A stretch of 64,000 bases of DNA, taken from positions 1,736,001 to 1,800,000 of the forward strand of contig NZ_FSRA01000001.1 in the NCBI RefSeq assembly GCF_900129465.1. The letters are read 5' to 3'. This DNA comes from Chitinophaga niabensis. GTDB taxonomy: Bacteria; Bacteroidota; Bacteroidia; Chitinophagales; Chitinophagaceae. Position 1 is the first letter of the stretch. The number at the start of each line of letters is the position of its first letter. The notes below the pieces were generated by a model. The model ran no database searches and was not told where the DNA came from. It saw nothing but the letters and a program-made list of their open reading frames with translations. Positions 42,290-51,329 of the stretch are shown one piece after another. The position numbers and the translations under genes are program-made.

Positions 42290-43206
42290 CCACCAGCTCC
42301 AAAAAAACAAAACTCATCATAGCCTTAGGGCTTGTATATATCATTTGGGGATCCACCTATTTAGGAATGAAAATAGGGACTGAAACAGTTCCGCCATTCC
42401 TGCTGTCTGCCATGCGGTTCATTTTATCCGGCACCATTATGTTGAGTGTGGGTTTCTGGCAGGAAAAGGAAATGCCTACCCGTAAACAATGGCTGAATGC
42501 ATCGCTCATCGGGATCTTACTGATAGGCATTGGCAATTCAAGCGTGGCGCTTTCCGTGAAATACATGCCCTCAGGCCTTGTAGCCCTTTTTATTGCTGCC
42601 TTGCCTGCATGGTTCATTGCGCTGGACTGGGCCTTTTTCAGTAAAGAACGCCCTAAACCCCTCACGCTATGGGGGTTGGTACTGGGTTTTGCGGGCCTCT
42701 TTTATATTTTCGATCCTTTCCACCTGTTCTCTGCAGGCAGCGGTGCCGCAAGGTCTTATCCCTTATGGCCCATCCCGGTTTTAACGGTTGGTTCCATTGC
42801 ATGGGCATTAGGTTCCCTGCTTTCTCCAAGGCTGGATACGCCGAAACAATTTACCTCTTCCGGCATCCAGATGCTGGCAGGTATGGTTTCATGTATAATC
42901 TTAAGTTGTTTGCTGGAACGGCATGATTGGCATACAGTTGAGACAATGACAATAAGGGCATGGTCCGCCATTGCCTATCTCGTGATCTTTGGATCCCTGG
43001 TAGGATATACTGCTTACAGCTGGCTGGTAAATAATGCGCCTGCACATTTAACAGCTACCTATGCATATGTGAATCCGGTGGTAGCGATCTTCCTGGGTTG
43101 GCTGATCGTAGACGAGGTGCTGACCTGGCAATCGGTGATTGGTTCCGTGATCGTAATTGGCGGGGTGGTATTGATGACGGTGGGCAAAGTTAAAAAGAAA
43201 CACTGA
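42286..43206 (+). CDS. EamA-family transporter (DMT superfamily)
   Basis: 306 residues, ten membrane helices in two repeats of the EamA domain. The N-terminal repeat begins LIIALGLVYIIWGSTYLGMK and contains GNSSVALSVKYMPSGLVALF. The second repeat starts at about residue 160 (IPVLTVGSIAWALGSLLSPR) and ends in VFGSLVGYTAYSWLVNNAPA, then PVVAIFLGWL. Exports small metabolites in characterised relatives (YedA-like); substrate here unknown. Coupled by ATGA to the CGNR gene, which may control it. Confidence 0.9.
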   Translation: MTTSSKKTKLIIALGLVYIIWGSTYLGMKIGTETVPPFLLSAMRFILSGTIMLSVGFWQEKEMPTRKQWLNASLIGILLIGIGNSSVALSVKYMPSGLVALFIAALPAWFIALDWAFFSKERPKPLTLWGLVLGFAGLFYIFDPFHLFSAGSGAARSYPLWPIPVLTVGSIAWALGSLLSPRLDTPKQFTSSGIQMLAGMVSCIILSCLLERHDWHTVETMTIRAWSAIAYLVIFGSLVGYTAYSWLVNNAPAHLTATYAYVNPVVAIFLGWLIVDEVLTWQSVIGSVIVIGGVVLMTVGKVKKKH

Positions 43207-43896
43207 TCACTTGGTTAGTTCCACTTCAAACTGGAGGATATGCTCGTTTTTAAGCAACAGCTCATTTAATGCTGTTAACCTGGTAATTGGGCCGGTTAAT
43301 TCATATTTTCCTTCCAGCACCACCATCTGGTTTTCCCGTGTTTTGGTAGTGGAAAGCGCCTTCACCAGAAGCCGGTTACTGGTAAACATGGTTTCCAGTT
43401 CAGCGGTTGAAATGGAATCTTCCCGGTATTTGATAGCATAGTATTTCCGTTCCCTTTCTTTCATGATAAACTTCTCCACGAAGGTAAGGCCCCACAGCAC
43501 CAGTAAAGAAATACCCACTGCTGCCCAGGCCAGTCTATATTCCCCCACACCAATAGCCATACCGATGGCCGCAGAGATCCAGATCACAGTGGCGGTAGTG
43601 ATACCATCTATGGTAAATCCTCCCCGGAATATCACACCGGCGCCAATAAAGCCAACACCTGTAAGGATATTGGAAGCAATACGGTCTCCTGTGGCAGCAC
43701 CGCCGATCTCCACGCTGAGGATCGTAAATAGTGCAGAACTTACACAAATAAGTGCAATGGTACGGATCCCGGCAGCTTTGCGCTGAAATTCCCTTTCCAG
43801 CCCCAGGATGGAACCAGCCGCCAGGGCAATCAGTAAACGGGTGAAACCTATTTCCTGGAAAGATGGGTCCAGCAGTAATTCATGGATTTTTTGCAT
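43207..43896 (-). CDS. MgtC/SapB-family membrane protein
   Basis: 229 residues. Membrane helices are in the first 145 residues with the MgtC signature ALAAGSILGLEREFQRKAAG and GVGFIGAGVIFRG. The C-terminal part is a small cytosolic domain, perhaps ACT-like. Relatives are linked to magnesium limitation and virulence, and probably modulate P-type ATPases; the exact role is not known. The Rof-like gene lies 14 bases upstream and may be in the same unit. Stop is convergent with EamA. Confidence 0.85.
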   Translation of the reverse strand: MQKIHELLLDPSFQEIGFTRLLIALAAGSILGLEREFQRKAAGIRTIALICVSSALFTILSVEIGGAATGDRIASNILTGVGFIGAGVIFRGGFTIDGITTATVIWISAAIGMAIGVGEYRLAWAAVGISLLVLWGLTFVEKFIMKERERKYYAIKYREDSISTAELETMFTSNRLLVKALSTTKTRENQMVVLEGKYELTGPITRLTALNELLLKNEHILQFEVELTK

Positions 43897-43910
43897 ACTC
43901 GGTAATTTAA

Positions 43911-44165
43911 TCAGCAGGCGCCCGGCAGAGGCGTGCCATTCACAGACAAAAGTTGGTCCAAACGGATCAGCAGCCCGTTGTCCATCCGTAAATATTCCAC
44001 TTTATTCAAAGCATAAAGGTCCTCTATGCGGCCGGAAACGGTTTGTTCCTCCCCGTTTTCGTCCCGGAACACCAACAGGCAAATGGTATGCATGGTAGCC
44101 CAGGCTTCCAGGCGATCATAATAATCGCAATCTATAGGCTGATATATTTTTTCTGACCCTTCCAT
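43911..44165 (-). CDS. rof: Rof-like Rho-binding antiterminator
   Basis: 84 residues, whole-length ROF family pattern: YQPIDCDYYDRLEAWATMHT, then VFRDENGEEQTVSGRIEDLY and YLRMDNGLLIRLDQLLSVNG. In E. coli Rof (YaeO) binds Rho and blocks its binding to RNA. The strands and the acidic residues of that face are kept. Divergent from purC; lies before mgtC on the same strand. The homology is read from memory, not searched. Confidence 0.75.
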   Translation of the reverse strand: MEGSEKIYQPIDCDYYDRLEAWATMHTICLLVFRDENGEEQTVSGRIEDLYALNKVEYLRMDNGLLIRLDQLLSVNGTPLPGAC

Positions 44166-44174
44166 AAAAAATGC

Positions 44175-44207
44175 TTTGTAAAGTTAACGCCGGTCAGCGT
44201 ATTTTTG
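44175..44207 (+). promoter_or_regulatory. Promoter of purC
   Basis: TTTG at 44175-44178 and TATTTTTG at 44200-44207, spacing 21, 40 bases before the purC start. It matches the Bacteroidota consensus. Confidence 0.6.
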
Positions 44208-44247
44208 CAGCACCAAAAAAATACGTAATCTATTAAAATAATCCGGC

Positions 44248-45177
44248 ATGTTAGAGTCTACATTTAATTTCCCGAATCAAACCGCTTTCTACAAAGGTAA
44301 AGTTCGGGACGTGTACACCATTGAAGATAAGTGGATGGTGATGTTTGTCAGTGACCGCATTTCTGCATTTGATGTGGTATTACCCCGTCCCATTCCCTAC
44401 AAGGGCCAGGTGCTGAACCAGATAGCGGCAATTATGCTTGATGCTACAAAGGATATCGTACCTAACTGGGTAAAATCCGTACCGTTGCCAAGCGCTACCG
44501 TTGGTCTGAAATGCGAAACCTTCCCTGTGGAAATGGTTGTACGCGGTAACCTCACCGGCCATGCATGGCGTACTTACAAAAGCGGCCAGCGTGTACTTTG
44601 CGGTGTAACCATGCCGGAAGGCCTGAAGGAAAATGATTATTTCCCCACACCGATCATTACGCCAACCACCAAAGCACACGAAGGTCATGATGAAGATATC
44701 TCCCGCGACGAGATCATTGCCAGCGGTTTAGTAAGCAAGGCAGATTATGAGCAGCTGGAGAAATACACACTGGCATTGTTCCAGCGTGGCCGTGAATTAG
44801 CAGCTAAACGTGGCCTCATCCTCGTAGATACCAAATACGAATTCGGTAAGATCGGCGACACCATTTACCTGATAGACGAGATTCATACCCCGGATTCTTC
44901 CCGTTACTTCTATGCAGAAGGATACGAAGCCAAACAAAAAGCCGGCGAAGCACAAAAGCAGCTGAGCAAGGAATTTGTAAGGGAATGGCTGATGGAGAAC
45001 GGCTTCCAGGGCAAGGAAGGCCAGCAGGTACCGGAAATGACAGATGCTTTCATCGAAAGCGTAAGCAACCGTTACATTGAGCTGTTCGAGAACATCACCG
45101 GGCAAACATTCAAAAAAGAAGATGTAGCACCAGCTGATGCAGAGAAAAAGATCATCGACACACTGAAAAGTTTATAA
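44248..45177 (+). CDS. purC: Phosphoribosylaminoimidazole-succinocarboxamide synthase (SAICAR synthase)
   Basis: Joins CAIR and aspartate with ATP in the eighth step of purine synthesis. 309 residues, the longer form seen in Bacteroidota and fungi. Signature blocks are [58 protein letters not shown] and [12 protein letters not shown] with [16 protein letters not shown] single gene with its own promoter and a terminator 4 bases after the stop. Confidence 0.95.
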   Translation: MLESTFNFPNQTAFYKGKVRDVYTIEDKWMVMFVSDRISAFDVVLPRPIPYKGQVLNQIAAIMLDATKDIVPNWVKSVPLPSATVGLKCETFPVEMVVRGNLTGHAWRTYKSGQRVLCGVTMPEGLKENDYFPTPIITPTTKAHEGHDEDISRDEIIASGLVSKADYEQLEKYTLALFQRGRELAAKRGLILVDTKYEFGKIGDTIYLIDEIHTPDSSRYFYAEGYEAKQKAGEAQKQLSKEFVREWLMENGFQGKEGQQVPEMTDAFIESVSNRYIELFENITGQTFKKEDVAPADAEKKIIDTLKSL

Positions 45178-45181
45178 ATAA

Positions 45182-45210
45182 GAAAGGGGAGCAGCAATGT
45201 TCCCCTTTTC
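45182..45210 (+). terminator. Terminator after purC
   Basis: GAAAGGGGA and TCCCCTTTTC form an 8 to 9-pair stem around a short loop, followed by ATTTTA. Confidence 0.65.
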
Positions 45211-45213
45211 ATT

Positions 45214-45867
45214 TTAACTATACCGGATACAATCCTTTAGTTTCTTCTCCTTTTTGATCTGGATCTTCTTTCCGTTCACCGTGATCACCTGTTCCTGCAC
45301 CAGTTCATTCAATACTTTAAACAAGGTTTCGTAAGTAGTGCCCGCATAGGATGCCATATCCTGTTTGGTGAGGAGCATTTCCGTTCCAAAGAAATCCCTG
45401 ATCTTCAGCAGGGCATCTGCAATGCGGCCTTTCACATCCATATGCACCATGTTCCGCATACTATGTTCTGCCACCTGTAATTCCTGCGCATATAATAACA
45501 TCATCTGGTAAGTAAGTTCATTGTTCACGGCCAGCGTGGTGCGAAAGAATCCTGCTGTAATGAAACAGGCGCTGCCCGCTTCCAAGGCAGTGGCAGTAAC
45601 CGGGTTCAGCTGTTGCGGCCCCATTCCCCTGTGCCCCAGCACATCACCTTCTTTAGCAAATTTGATGATCAGTTCCTTTTCTTCGCCCCATTGTTTATGC
45701 ACTTTCACCTTGCCTTCATGCAAAAAGTAAAAGCCGGTAGCAGGTTCTCCTTCCTGGAAAATGCGCTGCCCTTTTTTGAAATGAACAATGCCGGCATGTG
45801 TGGCGATGGCGCCACTCCATTCCGGTAAACTATGCCTGCACAGGAAACAATTTGGATGACCATTCAT
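45214..45867 (-). CDS. Crp/Fnr-family transcription regulator
   Basis: 217 residues. A cyclic-nucleotide-binding-like domain (about 25-130, GQRIFQEGEPATGFYFLHEG) and a winged-helix DNA-binding domain (about 150-210, KQDMASYAGTTYETLFKVLN). The N-terminus has CFLCRH, with Cys7 and Cys10; other cysteine ligands of an Fnr cluster are not clear. The binding pocket lacks the full cAMP motif RExGE, so the ligand is unknown. Divergent from the ClC gene; the short shared region may hold its site. Confidence 0.88.
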   Translation of the reverse strand: MNGHPNCFLCRHSLPEWSGAIATHAGIVHFKKGQRIFQEGEPATGFYFLHEGKVKVHKQWGEEKELIIKFAKEGDVLGHRGMGPQQLNPVTATALEAGSACFITAGFFRTTLAVNNELTYQMMLLYAQELQVAEHSMRNMVHMDVKGRIADALLKIRDFFGTEMLLTKQDMASYAGTTYETLFKVLNELVQEQVITVNGKKIQIKKEKKLKDCIRYS

Positions 45868-45889
45868 TGTTTAAATCATATAATTATGG

Positions 45890-45897
45890 CAAAATTA
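45890..45897 (-). promoter_or_regulatory. -7 element of the Crp/Fnr gene
   Basis: Reads TAATTTTG on the minus strand, a match to TAnnTTTG, 23 bases before the start. Confidence 0.5.
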
Positions 45898-45931
45898 CTT
45901 AAATAATCACTATAAAATATTGTTTATGCAA

Positions 45932-45939
45932 TACTTTTG
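45932..45939 (+). promoter_or_regulatory. -7 element of the ClC gene
   Basis: TACTTTTG, a match to TAnnTTTG, 20 bases before the ClC start. No clear -33 element at the usual distance. Confidence 0.45.
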
Positions 45940-45958
45940 CTGGTAAAATCATGCAGGT

Positions 45959-47656
45959 ATGAGCAAAGATGAGTCCATTCCCGTTGCACCTTCCCTGGTG
46001 GATGATATCCATATAACAGAAGAAAACGTGGTTTCCAAACGGGTGTTCTTTTTAAGTATCCAGGTTGTACTGAATGCTATTGTGATAGGCTTTGTGGCTA
46101 AGGCCCTCGTGGCATTGATCAACCTGATCACCAATATTTCCTTTTACGGCCGGTTCTCTTTTGCGGAACATGGTCCTGCTGCCAATCAATTAGGCATCTG
46201 GGTAATTGCCATCCCCGTGATCGGCGGATTACTGGTTGGGATCATTGCCCGTACCGGTTCTGCAGCTATCAGGGGGCATGGTATTCCCGAAGCAATGGAG
46301 CAGGTACTCACCAATGAAAGCAGGATCAAACCAATTATCACCATCCTCAAACCCTTGTCTGCCGCCGTTTCTATTGGAACGGGAGGTCCTTTTGGTGCGG
46401 AAGGCCCCATCATTGCCACCGGTGGTGCATTTGGATCTTTTGCAGGGCAGATCATGCATATCACCCCCAGCGAGAGGAAGATCATGCTTACGGCTGGTGC
46501 TACCGCCGGTATGGCGGCCATTTTCGGAACACCCATTGCTGCTGTGCTGCTGGCCATAGAATTACTCCTGTTTGAATTTTCGCCACGTTCCATTATCCCT
46601 GTAGCATTAGCTTGTGCAACAGGTGCCGCCATGCACTACCTCTTATTTGATACGGCACCGGTATTTGTCATGCCGGTAATTCCATCGCCCACTTACCAGG
46701 ATATGCTCTGGTATCTCTTGCTGGGTGCAATGATCGGCGTAATTGCAGCAGGGGTTTCCAAAAGTGTATATTTCATAGAAGACCTGTTTGAAAAGCTCCC
46801 CATCCACTGGATGTGGTGGCCGGCTATAGGAGCAGTGGCAGTAGGGGTAACGGGGTACTTTGCACCTTATACCCTGGGTGTGGGCTATAGTAATATCACC
46901 GATCTGCTCTCCGGTTCTTTGCCTTTGCAATTGGTGTTGGGCCTCTGTTTCCTGAAATTCATTTCCTGGTCTGTATCCCTCGGCAGCGGAACATCCGGTG
47001 GTACGCTGGCTCCTTTGCTTACCATAGGAGGGGCCACGGGCATAGCTTTGGGCATGCTGGTGCTCAGCATTTTCCCGGAAAGCTCCATCAACCTGCCTAC
47101 CTGTGCATTGATAGGAATGGCGGCCATGTTTGCCGGAGCTGCCAGGGCATTACTGACCTCTATTGTATTTGCATTTGAATGCACTATGCAGCCACATGGG
47201 CTGTTACCCTTGCTGGGCGCCTGCACAGCTTCTTATTTTGTATCCTTTTTTATGATGAAGAGCTCCATTATGACGGAAAAGATTCATCGCAGGGGTGTTT
47301 ATACACCAGATAAATATGAGCCGGATGTATTGCAGCACCTCTCTGTGGAAACGGTGATGGAGAAACAGGAACAGGGCCGGCCCGCAAATTTCCAGACGAT
47401 CTATGTGTATCCTGAAAGCAGGCTGGGCCTGGCAATAGACATCATGGGCCGCTACAATATCAACACCCTGCCGGTCGTAAATAAAGAGAATAAACAGGAA
47501 GTGCTGGGCATGCTCGATGCACAGATGATCCTGAGAGCTTACCGGCAAAACCGCAGGGACAATGATGCATATCAGCGCGCTATTTCCATTAAACGCAGCG
47601 GTTTTAAGCTCATCCTGCAGGGGCGGCAGATATTAAAGTATAAAGGGAAAAACTGA
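45959..47656 (+). CDS. ClC-family chloride channel/transporter with a C-terminal CBS domain
   Basis: 565 residues. The ClC core (about 30-440) shows RGHGIPEAM, the gating segment FGAEGPII with Glu148 kept, and the GSGTSGGTLAPLLTIGGATG segment that corresponds to the third ion-binding stretch. The C-terminal part (about 460-540), with YNINTLPVVNKENKQEVLGM, is CBS-like; one full motif is seen, so the pair may be incomplete. Moves chloride or another anion, perhaps with proton exchange. Divergent from the Crp/Fnr gene; followed by an ABC gene after 35 bases. Confidence 0.9.
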   Translation: MSKDESIPVAPSLVDDIHITEENVVSKRVFFLSIQVVLNAIVIGFVAKALVALINLITNISFYGRFSFAEHGPAANQLGIWVIAIPVIGGLLVGIIARTGSAAIRGHGIPEAMEQVLTNESRIKPIITILKPLSAAVSIGTGGPFGAEGPIIATGGAFGSFAGQIMHITPSERKIMLTAGATAGMAAIFGTPIAAVLLAIELLLFEFSPRSIIPVALACATGAAMHYLLFDTAPVFVMPVIPSPTYQDMLWYLLLGAMIGVIAAGVSKSVYFIEDLFEKLPIHWMWWPAIGAVAVGVTGYFAPYTLGVGYSNITDLLSGSLPLQLVLGLCFLKFISWSVSLGSGTSGGTLAPLLTIGGATGIALGMLVLSIFPESSINLPTCALIGMAAMFAGAARALLTSIVFAFECTMQPHGLLPLLGACTASYFVSFFMMKSSIMTEKIHRRGVYTPDKYEPDVLQHLSVETVMEKQEQGRPANFQTIYVYPESRLGLAIDIMGRYNINTLPVVNKENKQEVLGMLDAQMILRAYRQNRRDNDAYQRAISIKRSGFKLILQGRQILKYKGKN

Positions 47657-47674
47657 GCGCATGGGATCAATGCC

Positions 47675-47682
47675 TACATTTG
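47675..47682 (+). promoter_or_regulatory. -7 element of the second ABC transporter gene
   Basis: TACATTTG, a match to TAnnTTTG, 9 bases before the ABC start. A separate transcript start is therefore likely. Confidence 0.45.
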
Positions 47683-47691
47683 TAAAGCATT

Positions 47692-49488
47692 ATGAAACAC
47701 CTGGCAGTTTTAAACAAGTACTTCGTCCGATATAAATGGCGCTTCCTTCTTGGCATGTTGTTCACCGCTGTATCCGTTGCGTTCAACGTTTTTCAGCCCG
47801 TTCTCGTGCGGCAGATCTTTGATCTCCTGGAGCAGAACCTGAAAAACTATCCCATGATCAGCGACACGGGGTTGAAAGAGGCTTTCAGAAGTTCCTTTTC
47901 CAAAAGCCTGGCTTTCTACGGGGTGTCTATCCTGGGCCTGGCATTGTTAAGCGGATTTTTCATGTTCCTGCAAAGGCAGACCCTCATTGTTATGAGCCGG
48001 TATATCGAATATGATCTCAAAAACGAGGTCTATCAGCATTACCAGCGCCTGGACCTGAACTTCTTTAAAATGAACCGCACGGGCGACCTCATGAGCCGTA
48101 TCACGGAAGACGTCTCCCGGGTACGCATGTATGTAGGCCCGGCCATTATGTATGCAGCACGCACCATTATTATGATGGTAATGATCATCTGGCTCATGTG
48201 GGAAGTGAACCCTATGCTCACCCTCTACACCTTATCGCCGCTGCCTTTGCTGGCCATCACCATTTACTTTGTGAACCGGGTGATCCACAAGAAAAGTGAA
48301 CGCATTCAATCCCAGTTATCCAATATCACCTCCATTGCGCAGGAGAATTATTCCGGCATCCGGGTGATCAAATCATACGTACAGGAAGAACCCAGCGCCC
48401 GGCATTTTGAGGAAGCCAGCGAAGCCTATAAACAAAGCTCTATCAGTCTTGCCAAAACCGATGCCCTCTACCAACCCGCTATGGGACTAATGATAGGGCT
48501 GAGTGTGATCTTCACCATTTTCATTGGCGGTATGCAGGTGATCAATGGGAATATCACCGTGGGTAACCTGGCGGAGTTCGTATTGTATGTGAACATGCTC
48601 ACCTTCCCTTTCTTTTCTATTGGCTGGGTGGCTTCTATGATCCAGCGGGCTGCGGCATCACAGCAGCGGATCAATGAATTCCTGGATGAAAAGCCACAGA
48701 TCAAAGATGAGCCGGGTGCTATAGATGTTACGCTGAAAGGGGAGATCCATTTTTCAAACGTATCCTTCACTTATCCGCATACCGGCATCCAGGCCCTGAA
48801 GAACTTTGAACTGAAGATCAAACCCGGTCAGAAAATAGCGGTCATCGGGCGGACCGGTTCCGGCAAAAGCACGCTGGCCCAGCTACTCATACGAATGTAT
48901 GATCCGCAGAGCGGGCAGGTAAAGATGGATGGGGAAGATATCCGGAACCTGAAACTCAACAGTTTGCGGATGCAGATCAGTTACATACCGCAGGATGTGT
49001 TCCTGTTCTCAGATACCATCAGTAATAATATCCGCTTCGGCGAACCCACAGCTACAGAGGAAACCGTACAGCAGGCAGCCAGGCAGGCTTCCGTGGAAAA
49101 AGACATCCTGCAGTTCCCCGAAGGTTTTAACACGATAGTGGGAGAGAGGGGCGTAACCCTCAGTGGTGGCCAGAAACAGCGGGTGTCTATTGCCCGTGGC
49201 CTGATCCGCAACCCCAACATTATGGTGTTCGACGATTGCCTTTCTGCCGTAGACGCCCGTACGGAAAAGGAGATAATAGGTAACCTGTATGCCTATCTGG
49301 AAGACAAGACTGCCATCATCATCACCCATAGGATCTTCTCCTTATTTGCATTCGATAAGATCATCGTTCTGGACGAGGGAAAGATGGTTGAAAGCGGAAC
49401 GCACGATGAATTAATTGCACTTAACGGATACTATGCAGAGCTATATGCCAGGCAGCAAACCGGGGCTGAAGAAAGTGTAAACGGGTAG
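47692..49488 (+). CDS. ABC half-transporter with a degenerate Walker B (YheI/MdlA-like)
   Basis: 598 residues, six membrane helices (about 15-330) and a nucleotide-binding domain with Walker A GRTGSGKST, signature LSGGQKQR and H-loop IIITHRIFSL. Walker B reads IMVFDDCLSAVDARTE: the usual catalytic Glu is Asp. This DD-type site is known from YheI/MdlA-like exporters that work as heterodimers with a partner that has an intact site. The only other ABC gene in the window, at 35.6-37.4 kb, is complete and distant, so the partner is not established. Confidence 0.9.
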   Translation: MKHLAVLNKYFVRYKWRFLLGMLFTAVSVAFNVFQPVLVRQIFDLLEQNLKNYPMISDTGLKEAFRSSFSKSLAFYGVSILGLALLSGFFMFLQRQTLIVMSRYIEYDLKNEVYQHYQRLDLNFFKMNRTGDLMSRITEDVSRVRMYVGPAIMYAARTIIMMVMIIWLMWEVNPMLTLYTLSPLPLLAITIYFVNRVIHKKSERIQSQLSNITSIAQENYSGIRVIKSYVQEEPSARHFEEASEAYKQSSISLAKTDALYQPAMGLMIGLSVIFTIFIGGMQVINGNITVGNLAEFVLYVNMLTFPFFSIGWVASMIQRAAASQQRINEFLDEKPQIKDEPGAIDVTLKGEIHFSNVSFTYPHTGIQALKNFELKIKPGQKIAVIGRTGSGKSTLAQLLIRMYDPQSGQVKMDGEDIRNLKLNSLRMQISYIPQDVFLFSDTISNNIRFGEPTATEETVQQAARQASVEKDILQFPEGFNTIVGERGVTLSGGQKQRVSIARGLIRNPNIMVFDDCLSAVDARTEKEIIGNLYAYLEDKTAIIITHRIFSLFAFDKIIVLDEGKMVESGTHDELIALNGYYAELYARQQTGAEESVNG

Positions 49489-49566
49489 TTTTCATACCGT
49501 TGTATGTCGCTGCCATCAAGGTTTACGCGAAATATAAGATGTTTTTTCAAAATCATTTAAAAATAT

Positions 49567-49596
49567 TTTGATATTTGTAAAACAATAGTATATTTG
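49567..49596 (+). promoter_or_regulatory. Promoter of the DUF3276 gene
   Basis: TTTG at 49567-49570 and TATATTTG at 49589-49596 with 18 bases between. Long leader of about 50 bases before GTG 49653. Confidence 0.6.
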
Positions 49597-49652
49597 TTGA
49601 TTATTGATCATTCAAACAGGATTTGATTCGTTAACACTTAAATCTATCAACT

Positions 49653-50093
49653 GTGGCGTACGAAAACAACAATCAACAGGAAAGAAACAACGACAGCATC
49701 TTTTCCAAGCGATTGAAAGCGGGTAAAAGAAGAACTTATTTCTTTGATGTAAAAACAACTCGGGGTAACGATTACTTTCTTACTATCACAGAAAGTAAAA
49801 AACGTTTCAACGACAACGGTTACGACAGGCACAAAGTATTCCTGTACAAAGAAGATTTCAATAAGTTTCTGAACGCTTTAACAGAAACCATCAACTATGT
49901 GAAAACTGAGTTGATGCCAGATTTCGATTTTGATGCTTACAATCACGACTATTCAGAAAATCGTGAAGAAGAGCAGGATGGTGGAGAAGGCACTGAGTCT
50001 GCCGGACCACGCGCTGAAGTATCTGCACCTGCAGCAGAAGCAGTGGAAATAGCAGCCCCCGCTCAATCCAGCGAGGATGTAGACAAATGGTAA
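49653..50093 (+). CDS. DUF3276 / PUR-alpha-like nucleic-acid-binding protein
   Basis: 146 residues starting at GTG 49653. The first 90 residues carry the PUR-like repeat: FSKRLKAGKRRTYFFDVKTT, YFLTITESKKRFNDNGYDRH, KVFLYKEDFNKFLNALTETI. Bacteroidota PUR proteins bind single-stranded RNA or DNA. The last 50 residues are acidic, glycine- and alanine-rich and probably disordered. Well placed with own promoter and terminator. Confidence 0.9.
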   Translation: MAYENNNQQERNNDSIFSKRLKAGKRRTYFFDVKTTRGNDYFLTITESKKRFNDNGYDRHKVFLYKEDFNKFLNALTETINYVKTELMPDFDFDAYNHDYSENREEEQDGGEGTESAGPRAEVSAPAAEAVEIAAPAQSSEDVDKW

Positions 50094-50126
50094 TACATTC
50101 CCTGTCAACCAAATAAGAACTCTTTT

Positions 50127-50158
50127 AAACCTCCGGAATACACCGGGGGTTTTTTATT
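50127..50158 (+). terminator. Terminator after the DUF3276 gene
   Basis: AAACCTCCGG and CCGGGGGTTT form a ten-pair stem with one wobble and a 6-base loop, followed by a T-rich run. Confidence 0.8.
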
Positions 50159-50245
50159 TTAAAGCACCTGGCCGGGAAATATTCCATTCAATGCCCAAAT
50201 ATTCCGTTCGATCAGGTTCATTGTGCAACATTAAACCACATCACT

Positions 50246-50253
50246 TAGTTTTG
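50246..50253 (+). promoter_or_regulatory. -7 element of the second LytS gene
   Basis: TAGTTTTG matches TAnnTTTG and lies 5 bases before the ATG at 50259, again almost leaderless. Confidence 0.5.
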
Positions 50254-50258
50254 TTTGT

Positions 50259-51329
50259 ATGAAAATGCGCTACCGTTACTGGATCTGTCAGGTTGTGGGA
50301 TGGCTTTCCTTCACTTATCTCTACAACAACATTCGTACAGATGGGTTTGCCTTCCGCCTGGATGTATTTAGTGACCTTGAGTTCTATGGCGCTATCCTCA
50401 GCGGTATCTTTTACACGCATCTCTTACACCTGTACCTGCGCAGGCAAAACCTGGTCCGTTACCGCTTCGGCGCTTTGTTCCTGAAATTATGGTTCAGTGT
50501 GTTCCTCACATCGCTGGGCATCACCGCTACCTTCCTCACTTATGAGATCATCATAGCAGGTGGCTGGGATAAATTCATGGTATCCATGGATGCTGCTAAA
50601 CAAACATTCGCCAGCAGAACTACCACCTTCATCGTGATCATGGGTATTATCTGGATGGTATGGCACCTGGTGGTATGGGGCTGGGTGATCATTTATTTCA
50701 GTTCCCTGCAAGGCAGGTTCAAACGCATAGGGCTGGAAGCAGAAAACCGTTTGAAACAGGCAGAGCTGGACACACTGAAGTCTAAACTAAACCCGCATTT
50801 CCTGTTCAATGCCCTCACCAGCATCCGCAGTCTCATAGCTGAAGATCCGCTGCGTGCACAAAACGCAGTAGGAGAACTGGCGGAAGTACTCAGAAGCGCC
50901 ATGTTGGTGGAACATCAGCAACAGATCTCTTTTGCAAAGGAACTGGAAGTAGTGCAGCATTACCTGGCTATTGAAAAGATCCGGTTTGAAGATCGCTTAC
51001 AGGTGCAGTATGAAATTGATCCCGCCGCATATGAGCAATCCATGCCGCCTATGTTATTACAAACCCTTGTGGAAAATGCCATCAAACATGGTATCTCCCA
51101 AAAGGCGGCAGGCGGAGATATCAGGATCAAAGCACAGATGGAAGACAAACATTACTGCATTCACGTGGAAAATACCGGGAAGATCTCAGAAGATACTTTG
51201 CAGAATGGGTTCGGCATAACGGGGACCATTAAACGTTTAGCGCTTTTGTACGGGAACAAAGCAACTTTCTCTATCCGTAACACAGGGCAGCATACCGTAC
51301 ATGCTACCGTAAAATTACCCAGAGCATGA
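50259..51329 (+). CDS. LytS-type sensor histidine kinase (second copy)
   Basis: 356 residues. Four membrane helices (about 8-155) form the sensor. A short coiled-coil linker leads to the His_kinase domain with LKSKLNPHFLFNALTSIRSL, where His180 is the phosphoacceptor. The ATPase part contains PPMLLQTLVENAIKHG and a late glycine box in NGFGITGTIKRL. It overlaps the regulator gene by four bases (ATGA), so the pair is co-translated. Signal unknown. Confidence 0.92.
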   Translation: MKMRYRYWICQVVGWLSFTYLYNNIRTDGFAFRLDVFSDLEFYGAILSGIFYTHLLHLYLRRQNLVRYRFGALFLKLWFSVFLTSLGITATFLTYEIIIAGGWDKFMVSMDAAKQTFASRTTTFIVIMGIIWMVWHLVVWGWVIIYFSSLQGRFKRIGLEAENRLKQAELDTLKSKLNPHFLFNALTSIRSLIAEDPLRAQNAVGELAEVLRSAMLVEHQQQISFAKELEVVQHYLAIEKIRFEDRLQVQYEIDPAAYEQSMPPMLLQTLVENAIKHGISQKAAGGDIRIKAQMEDKHYCIHVENTGKISEDTLQNGFGITGTIKRLALLYGNKATFSIRNTGQHTVHATVKLPRA

